A stretch of 64,000 nucleotides of DNA from Powellomyces hirtus. Lineage: Eukaryota > Chytridiomycota > Chytridiomycetes > Spizellomycetales > Powellomycetaceae. The DNA is taken from assembly GCA_025526995.1 (NCBI GenBank), contig JAHLKG010000016.1:558001-622000 (forward strand), given 5' to 3'. Each line of letters starts with the position of its first letter. Positions within the stretch are counted from its first letter, which is position 1. This document shows, in pieces, positions 16,401 through 25,000 of this stretch. A program made the position numbers and the translations under genes. Below the pieces are notes generated by a model. That model saw only the letters and a list, made by a program, of their open reading frames with translations, was not told the DNA's origin and searched no databases.

Positions 16401-16911
16401 ATGCTTCTGAGTCTGACCACAGACTTTCAGACAGCAGCGTACCTTGCAGGTAATACGTGTTGTTGCGGCGTACGCCTTTGGCGATATCTTTGCCGTCTCG
16501 CGTGAAAATGACGTCTCCACTCGATTTGAAGAGCACGTCAACGCCTTGATCGTTGCATTTCGCTACCGATACAAGATCTCGTCGTAATCCTGGCACATGC
16601 AGGACTCCGCCCAACTCGAGCGGATTCGGATAGTCGTTAACTTCTACTTGTACCGTACCTCGAACTGTAGAGGGTAGTGATGTTTTGTCAGCAAGCATAA
16701 CAGCTCTGACATCACTATACACGGTTGAGTGATCCAAGGTCGCTTTGTGAGGTGTCATGTGGTCCGTAGCGCCAGAGTCGATGAGGGCTTCATACGGTTG
16801 TTCTTGGCGGACCCAGACGTGTAGTGCTTCCACAGCATTTGTGCTAACAGCACCATCAGACGACTGCTTCGTCTTGTTCTTCTCCATCTCGGATTTGAAC
16901 TTCTTTAACAC
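12847..16911 (-). CDS. pol: B1 Pol: protease, integrase, chromodomain, RT, RNase H
   Basis: Same frame as gag after a single TAG. Just upstream of M16911 the frame also encodes a zinc knuckle (CWACGDPKHRTQEC). Domains: protease DSGATDHM ~45; GAG-pre-integrase HARLGH with CEAC; integrase triad in HSDLQGP, RTDRGTEY and NGIAERWH; chromodomain ~491-525 (15335-15441) with YAVEAIID, YLVKWEGY and PTWESR, keeping all three cage aromatics Y-W-Y; RT with FVDD ~779-782; RNase H with TEAEYIAA and TKHIDVRYH. The last ~250 residues (below about 13500) are proline-rich and antisense to the 12801-13487 gene, so they are probably not functional Pol. Ser-Pro at DTYSPTLP is Ser-Leu in B2. Confidence 0.9.
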   Translation of the reverse strand: MLKKFKSEMEKNKTKQSSDGAVSTNAVEALHVWVRQEQPYEALIDSGATDHMTPHKATLDHSTVYSDVRAVMLADKTSLPSTVRGTVQVEVNDYPNPLELGGVLHVPGLRRDLVSVAKCNDQGVDVLFKSSGDVIFTRDGKDIAKGVRRNNTYYLQGTLLSESLWSDSEACTVEVSPTLAHARLGHVGKHVLEKMASVTDGWSVVGDLSDFKDCEACVLGKAARLPFSPGNVETREICELIHSDLQGPFRIPGYEGSRYSLEFIEHTSRYVTVFPIPSKDSAVILDKFLIYKAWIEKQTDRHIKILRTDRGTEYFGKVLEYLLENGITHQKSAAYSSQQNGIAERWHRTVLDRVRATFADTKLPRRFWPALLIAAGYIYSLTYNRINKKTPHEILFGRRPDVAHLRRIGCVTYSVLTSKGRDKMGNRAKKAYLVGYAQPSGTKGYLVWDPITDKVEVSRDVIFKEDLGLEPKYQQDPAHLDLLDEESQEDDVEYAVEAIIDERRSKAHTKEYLVKWEGYQEPTWESRLSLLDTTALDDWENRVAAYDVGTRRNDPIAAYAARARTQATINEDAMTWKQAMKTPQKEEFLKAARIEYQSLVDNGTWELTKRPHNKRVIGTTWVFRTKVNPDGTFNKFKARAVAQGFSQQPGRDFGDTYSPTLPFTALRLFLAYCVQHGLDIHSMDAVTAFLNSDIDKDIYIEQFEGFEDPDHPKGDWVLKLLKALYGLKQSPLLWYETLKTALLKLGYEAVSVCPCIFFKYATDDRTPPSNDNLVLIMVFVDDLLIAAKDQEILANSKMELHSKFKFTEQGRVTSHLGLVYKYDFDCPVCTIEISNVKYIDDALAQFGMSDCHPVSTLYAVSARNQQSEDSTPFTNLKMYQEAVGVLTWASITWRWDIATAVGYVARRVAAPTNSDWNNVKRIFRYLKGTRDYALKFTSGRNDLRGLRVYMDADYAGELTDRTSTTGILALYNGFPVLWKSSKQKCTAQSTTEAEYIAASTGHNEAKWLCQLLAEVLGPQPAYKSRPVPLHVDNQSAGALIQSKAINQRTKHIDVRYHAIRDSFAKQIIEIIDTNTDDQLADIFTKPFPTVKHKDTVLRITNGTHIFDERIRNEGASTEAHRAQVLLAECQENHSQHWLTLATTPQLRNPKQCLPRRMGLPLLHHPHRLRVSVGLKNPMVPPTPRLPPPPPLPHHYMELHAPGCPTSFSPPLQTSCPQPSSSPGPHPCPSRPPASGSAGPLVWTSVHQASRSPVRDPEAYQTSPGLSPGLLPARCDVPGPLDGPCGGTVGRALPTSFESPLGTTPQRVRLPVAQRAPLMTAQQELWSSQERLPAVPSFLPSASLCPNLTTTPAHS

Positions 16912-17025
16912 TTCGCACTCCTGTGTTCGGTGTTTAGGGTCTCCACAGGCCCAACAACCCGACTTTTGGGTTTGGCCTTTGTTTGATGGAGTAGATTCCT
17001 TGTCCTTCTTGCCGTTCGTTGACTT

Positions 17026-18372
17026 CTACCCATGGGCCCTACCCTTTGGTTTCTTAGAGGCGTCAGTGTGTGCGGCACCTGGTCGCGTATCCGTTGTGGT
17101 CCCGCTAGGTTTCTTAGCCATGTTGGCGGCGATCCTGGATGCAGCGGCCTGTAAACTGCTCAAATCAGTTATGTTTTCTTCATTAGCCTGAACCAAGGCC
17201 GCAAGGTCTGGTGTTAGCGCGTTGATGAAGTAATCCTGAAGGACGTAATCCGGTGTTTTCGGCAGAGAAAATGCCAGCATGTTAAACTGAGTGATGTACT
17301 CATCCATGCGGCCTTTGGGACGCAATTCCCGTAATTTCTGCAGCGAATCCCTAGTGTGGTTTCGTGGCGCGAACCGCACCAGAAGGGCGGACCTAAGACC
17401 GGTGTTGGTTCTTCCCGAATCAACGTCTTCAAAGTCATGCCACGTCGTAATTGCGTTCCTTTTGTTTGGTGAGAGCGACTGCCACCAAGTGTATGCCCAT
17501 CCTGTGAGTTTCGTAGCCACAAAATCCACGAGAAACTCGGGCGGAACCATTTTGTACTTCACAACTGTTTCAATCTTGTCGATGAACGTTCGAAGTTTGA
17601 CCATATTGGCTTCCCCGTTGTAAGATCCAATATCTTTCAGCGTTCCATCCACGAAGGCCTTCGCACCTCGACTGTCGACGATTTTGGTCGTCACGCTGTG
17701 TATGCTCGATGTCAGTGATGTAGGGCGACGTTCGAATGGAGAACGTCGGTATTCCTGTTGAGCTCCAATCTCCTGATTGTACTCTGTCCACGGTGCAGCG
17801 AACCCGTCGTTGCGAGTGGGTGATGGTGTGCGTACGCGCCGTTGCGCCGTACGTACCTGAGGGTTGACCGGGATATTCACATCCTGATCCATGCGCCATT
17901 TCATTTGGAGCATTTCCGTTAGTTGGGCTAGAGAATTCTCAAGCCGATCTATCCTATCCACGTCCGCCTCACGCGGGCGGACATGCACGGTGTTCGCTGA
18001 TTCCCCACTTGGGAATGCCGCTGGAGTACTGTAGTTGATCGTTCTGTGATCATCTGTACTACTTGATAGGGGACGGGTATCGACCTTGCCATTGCGTCGG
18101 TCGATGTTTCGAGTACGCCCTTCCAATGCGTTGTCGCCCTCATTGGCGTTGACGCTCAAAGGCGTTGGCTCTGCCAGTGTATCGTCACCGGCAGATTTCC
18201 CTCCATTGTCTGGTGATGTCCATTCACCAGGCATTCGTGCGCTCTTCTTAGCGGCACGTTCTATGGCTCGTTGTAGCGTATTGGACCCTGGGGTCTGCCG
18301 ACCCGTTAGGCGTCTTAACATACTACGAGTGTACCGGGGGCTCGTTTTGTTGCCTACCATTTCAGGGCTCAT
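17026..18372 (-). CDS. gag: B1 Gag (gypsy-like)
   Basis: 448 residues. The first ATG (18372) lies inside the PBS, and a second Met follows four codons later, so there is essentially no leader. The N-terminal ~130 residues are polar. A short coiled-coil-like stretch (VDRIDRLENSLAQLTEMLQ) follows, and then at ~235-400 a Ty3/gypsy-type Gag domain (LTGWAYTWWQSL, LLVRFAPRNHTRDSLQKL, MDEYITQFNMLAFSLP). It ends RAHG-TAG at 17028-17026. The next codons, in the same frame, run into the zinc knuckle and Pol. This suggests UAG read-through to make Gag-Pol, since the zinc knuckle lies after the stop. Confidence 0.87.
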   Translation of the reverse strand: MSPEMVGNKTSPRYTRSMLRRLTGRQTPGSNTLQRAIERAAKKSARMPGEWTSPDNGGKSAGDDTLAEPTPLSVNANEGDNALEGRTRNIDRRNGKVDTRPLSSSTDDHRTINYSTPAAFPSGESANTVHVRPREADVDRIDRLENSLAQLTEMLQMKWRMDQDVNIPVNPQVRTAQRRVRTPSPTRNDGFAAPWTEYNQEIGAQQEYRRSPFERRPTSLTSSIHSVTTKIVDSRGAKAFVDGTLKDIGSYNGEANMVKLRTFIDKIETVVKYKMVPPEFLVDFVATKLTGWAYTWWQSLSPNKRNAITTWHDFEDVDSGRTNTGLRSALLVRFAPRNHTRDSLQKLRELRPKGRMDEYITQFNMLAFSLPKTPDYVLQDYFINALTPDLAALVQANEENITDLSSLQAAASRIAANMAKKPSGTTTDTRPGAAHTDASKKPKGRAHG

Positions 18373-18376
18373 AACC
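18362..18376 (-). other. B1 primer-binding site overlapping gag start
   Basis: GGTTATGAGCCCTGA on the minus strand, directly after the LTR. It is a perfect complement of the initiator tRNA-Met anticodon arm. The ATG inside it (complement of the CAU anticodon) is the first codon of the gag frame. Confidence 0.85.
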
Positions 18377-18615
18377 TGTTGGTCTGAGAGTATCTGAGTA
18401 GATAGTTGAGGAAGCTTTAGGGTAGTTGACTGAGCAGAACAACGAAGTATCTTAATCCCGCTCTACTGGAGAAAAAGAGAAAAGTCCCACCGATATATTA
18501 AGTATGGAAGGAAAACTACTTATATCGGAGTTGATCACGTGGGCTCACGTGATCGCGTGATATGCCCTGCAATGGCGCAGTTATGACTCGAGGACAGAGT
18601 CTGTACGTGCTAACA
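18377..18615 (-). repeat. B1 5' LTR
   Basis: 239 bp, near-identical to the 3' LTR. The CACGTG inverted pair is at 18533-18554. It is followed by target duplication GTTTC (18616-18620). Confidence 0.9.
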
Positions 18616-19007
18616 GTTTCACATGAAGGCAATGTTCTGTCAGATCTTGAGTACTTGGTCAATGTGCTGACTGTGCCAGTGCATGTTGGTGCTGAATATG
18701 AGGAGACATCTTGTAGCATAACAGTGCTTCATTCTGTAGCTTGATGATTGGGATCTCAGCGCGGTTGTTCTTCATAATGGCTTCATGGCAGTGGTCTTGA
18801 ATGCACTGAATGACATGGTTCGTCGAGAATCCGCTGAAGAAGTTGCAGTCTTTCCTCAGAGTAAATTGTTTCTAGTTGTCAAGCGCCGCAATCTGGACCC
18901 ACTCCAATATGCTTTTGGTAAAGACGGGCTGCTTCTTTTTTGCCCCCATGGTGTTGTGCAAGTTAGTGGGGTAAAAATGGGTATGGAGAATCCTTGTGAA
19001 TTCTTTT
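18616..19007 (-). pseudogene. Element G fragment upstream of B1: RT remnant and unknown ORF start
   Basis: Next to B1 the minus strand gives a weak continuation of the gypsy RT, a degenerate YLDD region (LQDVSSYS near 18700) followed by HSQHIDQVLKI. Further right there is an ATG-led stretch beginning MGAKKKQPVFTKS near 18948, broken by a stop, which I cannot place in gypsy. It may be a G gag start joined to RT by a deletion, or another element. At 19007 it meets the A LTR after CTTTT, with no matching duplication. Confidence 0.5.
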
Positions 19008-19507
19008 TGTTGAGACGTCTAGACATCTACAAACAGGAACTCAGCATACCAGATAGGATGCTAGGTTGTTGTCAAGACTTGCAGAGGGTCTGAAGGTGCT
19101 TCCCAAGGTAGGGTAGGTCGCCTGTAGTGTTTGGCAGAGTGTACTAGACAAGTAGAGTGTGTTGGACTGTTATTATATTGGTTGGGGATGCCCAGAGGGC
19201 GTCCTTTTATAACAATTTGGATCATAGTACATGTGTAGTGACAATCTAACTGTGCCCTAGCTTGGCCAAGACGGCCCTGCCCTGGCCTAGTATTGTTCCC
19301 AATCACAGGGTGTCTTTTTGCCTTTTCTTGGCGCTTCTATCAGCGCTCCAGACGTGTTCTAGGCCTTCCCAGGCCCTCTCCAGCTCTTCTGGATCGTTCT
19401 AGACCATTCTGGACCATTCCAGACCATTCTAGACACAAGTGGATGTCCTCCCACATGTCCTGTGTGCTCTAAGTCCTCCCAGAGGCGCCCACAGGTAGAT
19501 TCCAACA
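19008..19507 (-). repeat. A-family LTR between tandem units
   Basis: A full 500-bp LTR in minus orientation with no A internal sequence on either side. Its flanks (CTTTT left, TCTCC right) are not duplications of each other. It is therefore a recombination junction, not a simple solo-LTR insertion. Confidence 0.9.
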
Positions 19508-21002
19508 TCTCCGCCTTGCTGTCAGTCTGTTGGTGTTGTGCTGATGAGAGTTCCAGCGTGACTTCGAGTGCTTTCATGAGGTGCCACCAGAAAACTGATA
19601 ATCATTTGGGGTCTCAACTGCTCACAATAGTGTGGGGCAGTCTTACATGGCAAAATGCCTGTTACAGAAAGGAGTTTGGCCATCTCCTGGGCGGTGGCGC
19701 ATGTGTTAGTAGGTAGAAGTATCATGCAGCATGAGAGGTAGTTGACAATGAGGAGTACGGCATCTGCCGCCTTGTCCATTGTGTCATTGCTGCCTTTTGA
19801 GATGTTCTTTGTCACGTCAGACTCTACTCTAGGTTCCTCCCCCTTTGACCCTGACATGGGGAAGAAGATACCCATGCTGACTTGGTGCCAACATGCGTCG
19901 GGGATGGGTAACCTGCGTAAGAATCCCATTGTTTGTGGCATTGGCATGTAGGACAGGTGCAGAGATATTTATACACGTCATGCTCCATGTGTGGCCAATA
20001 ATATGAGTCCAGGAGTTTGGCGACCGTTCGTTGATTGGCAGAGTGGCCACCGTTTGTGAGGAAGACATGATATATGTGAAGGAGTGGCCCATGGAGGCTG
20101 TCATGGAGAGTCCACTGCCTGGAACCAGTGGGTGTTGTCTGACAGTCTCTCCTGTGGGCCGTCAATGGTGAGTCAGAGGTTTTGGCTGAAGGCACCTGAT
20201 GCTTGTGCCCTGGTCCAGTCATCATTGGTCCGCATTTGCGTTGGTGCTGGTGTCCCTGGGTTCACAATGGCGGTGACACCTCGACCTTGGCCTGGCAGAT
20301 TGAACACTTGGGTGCATAAGTCGGGTTGCAGCTGCAGAAGTCAGCAATTGAGTTCCATGCAGAGGTGGGGTTGTTCCTGAAGGTAGATCAGGGATTTGTG
20401 GTTGATGGTAGTGCGGATGGGCAGGCCAATAAGATAGTGACGGTCGGCGCATATGGATTGGACCACTTCTAGTAGTTCTCGCTCATGTATGGGGAGTCTG
20501 GGCAGGTTGCATCTTGCGGGAGTAGTAGGCCACCGGGCAAAGTTGCAGGAGGTTGGCCAAGCCCATTTTGGTGGTAGGCAGGGGGTGAGGGTAAGGAAAG
20601 ACCCCTTCCATTGGCTGTGCCAGCCATTTGCCTTAAGCGTAGTCCCAGACATCTGTAAACAAGTAGGTGTCAAGTGCCATGTCAAAGTACGCTAGGGTGG
20701 GTGTCAAGGAGCATACTTCCTTTGAACAACTGAATGCCTTCTCTTCCTCATCACCCCAGTGCCATGGGCAAGGGCTGGATTGCAAGTGTATTAGTGGAAG
20801 GCCAATCAAAGCATAATTGGGGATGTATTGTTAGACATCGTTGGCAAGGCCCATGAAGTTGAGAAGCTCCAGGGAGATGGTCAGGCAAGGTCATTCCCAG
20901 ACCGCGGGCACCCTGGAGGGGGCAATACTCAGGCCATCCTTGCCAACTTGGTGACCGCAGAACTCAACTTTGTCAATGGCCCATTGACATTTGCTGGGTT
21001 TC
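19508..21002 (-). pseudogene. pol: Element G RT end, RNase H and integrase core, unit 2
   Basis: Copy of 10952-12446 with the same frameshifts. One of the few differences is CCAGTG at about 20757 against CCAATG in unit 1. TSD GTTTC is at 20998-21002. Confidence 0.8.
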
Positions 21003-21356
21003 TGTTGGTCTGAGAGTATCTGAGTAGATAGTTGAGGAAGCTTTAGGGTAGTTGACTGAGCAGAACAACGAAGTATCTTAATCCCGCTCTACTGGAGAAA
21101 AAGAGAAAAGTCCCACCGATATATTAAGTATGGAAGGAAAACTACTTATATCGGAGTTGATCACGTGGGCTCACGTGATCGCGTGATACGCCCTGCAATG
21201 GCGCAGTTATGACTCGAGGACAGAGTCTGTACGTGCTAACACCCCCACTCAGACCTGTCAGTCTGGCAGTGAGAGAGTTGCTCTATCTACTTTTACTACA
21301 CAGCCCCGCGCACACACCCCACATACCCCATTTATTACAAGTTAAGAAGACGAGGA

Positions 21357-22043
21357 ATGGCTAGGGTACGTCTATGAGATCCGCGCAAATGAGGCGTAAG
21401 CTCTAACTATGTGCCGGTGTAGTTGTCAGGTTCGGGCAAAGCGAAGCAGACGGCAAGAAAGACGGGACCGCCGGTAACCGCTCCTGCGACGACCACAGCT
21501 CCTGCTGTGCCGTCATCAGTGGTGCCCTCTGCGCCACAGGGAGGCGCACCCGCTGCGGGGTTGTCCCGAGCGGAGATTCGAACGATGTCGGCAGCGCACG
21601 CCCGACAGTTCCACCGCAAGGACCGTCAAGGGGTCCTGGAACGTCACATCGAGCAGGCAAAAGACCGGGTGAAAGACCGGGCGAGGTCTGGTACGCCTCT
21701 GGGTCGCGCACGGGCGACCGGGACGCTTGATGGACTGAGGTCCATACTAGAGGACCGGCGGAGCCGGAAGCTGGCGGTCGGGAAGGGCAAGGATGCGGTC
21801 CAGGCGAAGAAGAGGGCTGCGGACAAGAAGTCTGTAGCGGAGGTGAAAAGGATGTGGGACATCCTGGAGCGTGAAGCTCCATATAATGATGAGGAAGAGG
21901 AGGAGGAGGAGGCAGCCGAGGAGTTGGAGGGACCATCGGGTTCTTCAAGCCGACGCTCACCCTCAAGCGATGAGGATGATGGAGGAGGGGCAGGCCCATC
22001 CTCCTTGGGAGGCATTGCTTTGGGTTCCGCAATTGCGGTGTAG
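21357..22043 (+). CDS. Antisense intron-containing gene in B2
   Basis: Copy of the B1 antisense gene. Exon 1 is 21357-21365, intron 21366-21422 (GTACGT, CTAAC branch site, TAG acceptor) and exon 2 is 21423-22043. All splice signals and the KQTARKTG string are kept. One residue differs (GKGKDAVQ against GKGKDAAQ), caused by a C to T change outside CpG. The two copies are too young for conservation to prove function. Confidence 0.5.
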
Positions 22044-25000
22044 TAGCCAAGGTAAGCCAGTGTTGTGAGTGGTTCTCCTGACATTCAGCGAGTAACACTT
22101 GAGCTCGGTGTGCTTCCGTAGACGCGCCCTCATTGCGTATCCTTTCATCAAATATATGAGTCCCATTCGTAATCCTCAGGACAGTGTCCTTATGTTTCAC
22201 AGTGGGAAAAGGCTTCGTAAAGATGTCCGCCAGTTGATCGTCCGTATTGGTGTCGATGATTTCGATAATTTGCTTTGCGAACGAATCGCGTATAGCGTGG
22301 TACCGAACGTCAATGTGTTTGGTGCGTTGGTTGATAGCCTTAGACTGAATCAAGGCCCCAGCGCTCTGATTATCGACATGGAGAGGGACCGGTCGAGATT
22401 TGTAAGCCGGTTGAGGTCCCAAGACTTCCGCCAAAAGTTGGCGTAGCCATTTGGCTTTGTTGTGACCGGTACTTGCAGCGATATACTCCGCTTCGGTCGT
22501 ACTTTGGGCGGTGCACTTCTGCTTGCTGCTTTTCCACAGAACAGGAAACCCATTGTAAAGGGCCAAAATACCTGTAGTGGACGTCCGGTCGGTGAGTTCT
22601 CCGGCATAGTCCGCATCCATGTATACGCGTAGGCCACGCAGATCATTTCTTCCGGATGTAAATTTGAGGGCATAATCGCGGGTGCCCTTCAAGTAGCGGA
22701 AAATGCGCTTAACATTGTTCCAGTCGGAGTTGGTAGGTGCGGCGACGCGGCGCGCAACGTAACCGACTGCAGTGGCGATATCCCATCGCCATGTGATGGA
22801 GGCCCAAGTGAGGACCCCCACTGCTTCCTGATACATTTTCAGATTCGTGAATGGGGTTGAATCCTCCGATTGTTGGTTACGCGCTGACACGGCGTACGGA
22901 GTGGAGACAGGATGGCAGTCGCTCATGCCGAATTGTGCAAGAGCGTCGTCAATGTACTTGACATTTGAGATCTCGATGGTACAAACAGGAGAATCGAAGT
23001 CATATTTGTAGACGAGACCAAGGTGACTGGTTACGCGACCTTGTTCCGTAAACTTGAACTTCGAATGTAGCTCCATTTTGCTGTTCGCCAGAATCTCCTG
23101 ATCCTTCGCTGCAATCAGCAGGTCGTCAACGAAGACCATAATAAGGACCAAATTGTCGTTCGACGGAGGTGTACGGTCATCTGTCGCGTACTTGAAAAAG
23201 ATACACGGGCATACAGAAACCGCTTCGTAGCCGAGCTTCAACAGTGCAGTCTTCAAGGTCTCATACCAAAGAAGAGGTGATTGCTTCAGGCCGTAGAGAG
23301 CTTTCAGTAGCTTCAGGACCCAATCGCCTTTGGGGTGATCCGGATCTTCGAATCCCTCAAACTGCTCGATATAGATATCCTTATCAATATCACTGTTAAG
23401 GAAGGCGGTAACAGCATCCATACTGTGGATGTCCAGCCCGTGCTGGACACAATACGCCAAGAAGAGGCGTAGCGCTGTGAATGGTAGCGTCAGTGAGTAT
23501 GTATCACCAAAGTCGCGACCGGGTTGTTGAGAGAAGCCTTGAGCCACTGCTCTGGCTTTAAACTTGTTAAAGGTGCCATCGGGATTGACCTTTGTTCGAA
23601 AGACCCATGTTGTTCCGATCACGCGCTTGTTATGTGGACGCTTTGTGAGTTCCCATGTACCGTTATCGACCAGGGATTGGTACTCAATGCGTGCAGCCTT
23701 GAGAAATTCCTCCTTCTGAGGGGTTTTCATCGCTTGCTTCCATGTCATGGCGTCTTCGTTGATTGTTGCTTGAGTCCGCGCGCGGGCGGCGTATGCAGCA
23801 ATGGGGTCATTTCGACGTGTGCCGACATCGTACGCGGCTACTCGATTCTCCCAGTCATCCAATGCTGTAGTATCGAGTAATGAAAGTCGGGACTCCCAAG
23901 TAGGTTCTTGGTATCCCTCCCACTTAACCAAGTACTCTTTTGTGTGCGCCTTACTGCGGCGCTCGTCAATAATCGCCTCCACGGCGTATTCGACGTCATC
24001 CTCCTGACTCTCCTCATCTAGGAGGTCAAGATGTGCTGGATCCTGCTGATATTTGGGTTCGAGTCCCAAGTCTTCTTTGAAGATCACGTCTCGTGACACT
24101 TCGACCTTGTCAGTGATAGGATCCCAAACCAGATACCCCTTGGTACCTGAGGGTTGAGCATAGCCTACCAAGTAAGCCTTCTTTGCTCGATTTCCCATTT
24201 TATCGCGTCCTTTGCTTGTTAGAACGGAATACGTCACGCAACCGATACGCCGAAGATGGGCGACATCAGGACGCCGGCCAAACAGTATTTCATGCGGCGT
24301 CTTCTTGTTGATGCGGTTGTACGTAAGGGAATAGATGTATCCAGCCGCTATCAGTAGAGCAGGCCAGAATCTTCGGGGTAGTTTCGTATCCGCGAAGGTG
24401 GCGCGGACCCTGTCCAGCACTGTGCGATGCCATCGTTCGGCAATCCCGTTTTGCTGACTCGAGTAGGCCGCGGACTTTTGATGAGTGATACCATTTTCCA
24501 ATAGGTACTCTAGAACTTTGCCAAAGTATTCGGTGCCTCGATCCGTGCGTAGAATCTTGATGTGTCGGTCAGTCTGTTTCTCAATCCAAGCCTTGTAAAT
24601 GAGAAACTTGTCGAGTATGACTGCTGAATCCTTTGAAGGAATAGGGAAAACAGTCACGTATCTGGATGTGTGTTCAATGAACTCCAGTGAATAGCGTGAT
24701 CCTTCGTAACCAGGGATGCGAAATGGTCCTTGTAGGTCTGAATGAATCAGCTCACAGATCTCCCTGGTTTCAACGTTACCAGGGGAGAATGGAAGACGAG
24801 CGGCTTTTCCTAACACGCAGGCTTCACAATCTTTGAAGTCGCTTAGATCCCCCACTACGGACCAACCGTCCGTAACCGATGCCATCTTCTCCAGGACGTG
24901 TTTGCCAACGTGTCCAAGACGAGCATGAGCGAGTGTAGGAGAGACTTCGACAGTGCATGCTTCTGAGTCTGACCACAGACTTTCAGACAGCAGCGTACCT

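Larger units (their letters stand above)
12447..18615 (-). mobile_element. Element B1, chromodomain copia-like retrotransposon with antisense gene
   Basis: A complete 6,169-bp minus-strand element. LTRs are 12447-12685 (3') and 18377-18615 (5'), each 239 bp, and I saw a single difference between them (ACGCC/ATGCC, a CpG change), so it is young. Target duplication GTTTC lies at 12442-12446 and 18616-18620, inside element G. A GGGGG-rich polypurine tract (12686-12694 in reverse) and a half-tRNA PBS are present. All catalytic motifs are kept. Gag and Pol are in one frame separated by one TAG. Confidence 0.94.
10952..19507. repeat. Tandem unit 1 (8,556 bp): G remnant + B1 + A LTR
   Basis: First of two direct copies with exactly equal length. 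The unit is 8,056 bp of G carrying B, plus one 500-bp A LTR (19008-19507). An LTR-bounded direct repeat is what unequal crossing-over between A LTRs would leave. Differences from unit 2 are few and mostly CpG transitions. Confidence 0.92.

Noticed and set aside
18785..19093. 102-codon plus-strand ORF next to B1 (and its copy at 27341)
   Set aside because: It runs across the G/A-LTR junction, which is a recombination border, and is antisense to G.
19008..19507. LTR-G/B-LTR as a composite retroelement that carried G and B as cargo
   Set aside because: No primer-binding site follows the would-be 5' LTR and the TSD evidence (GGAGA on one edge only) fits recombination between A LTRs better.
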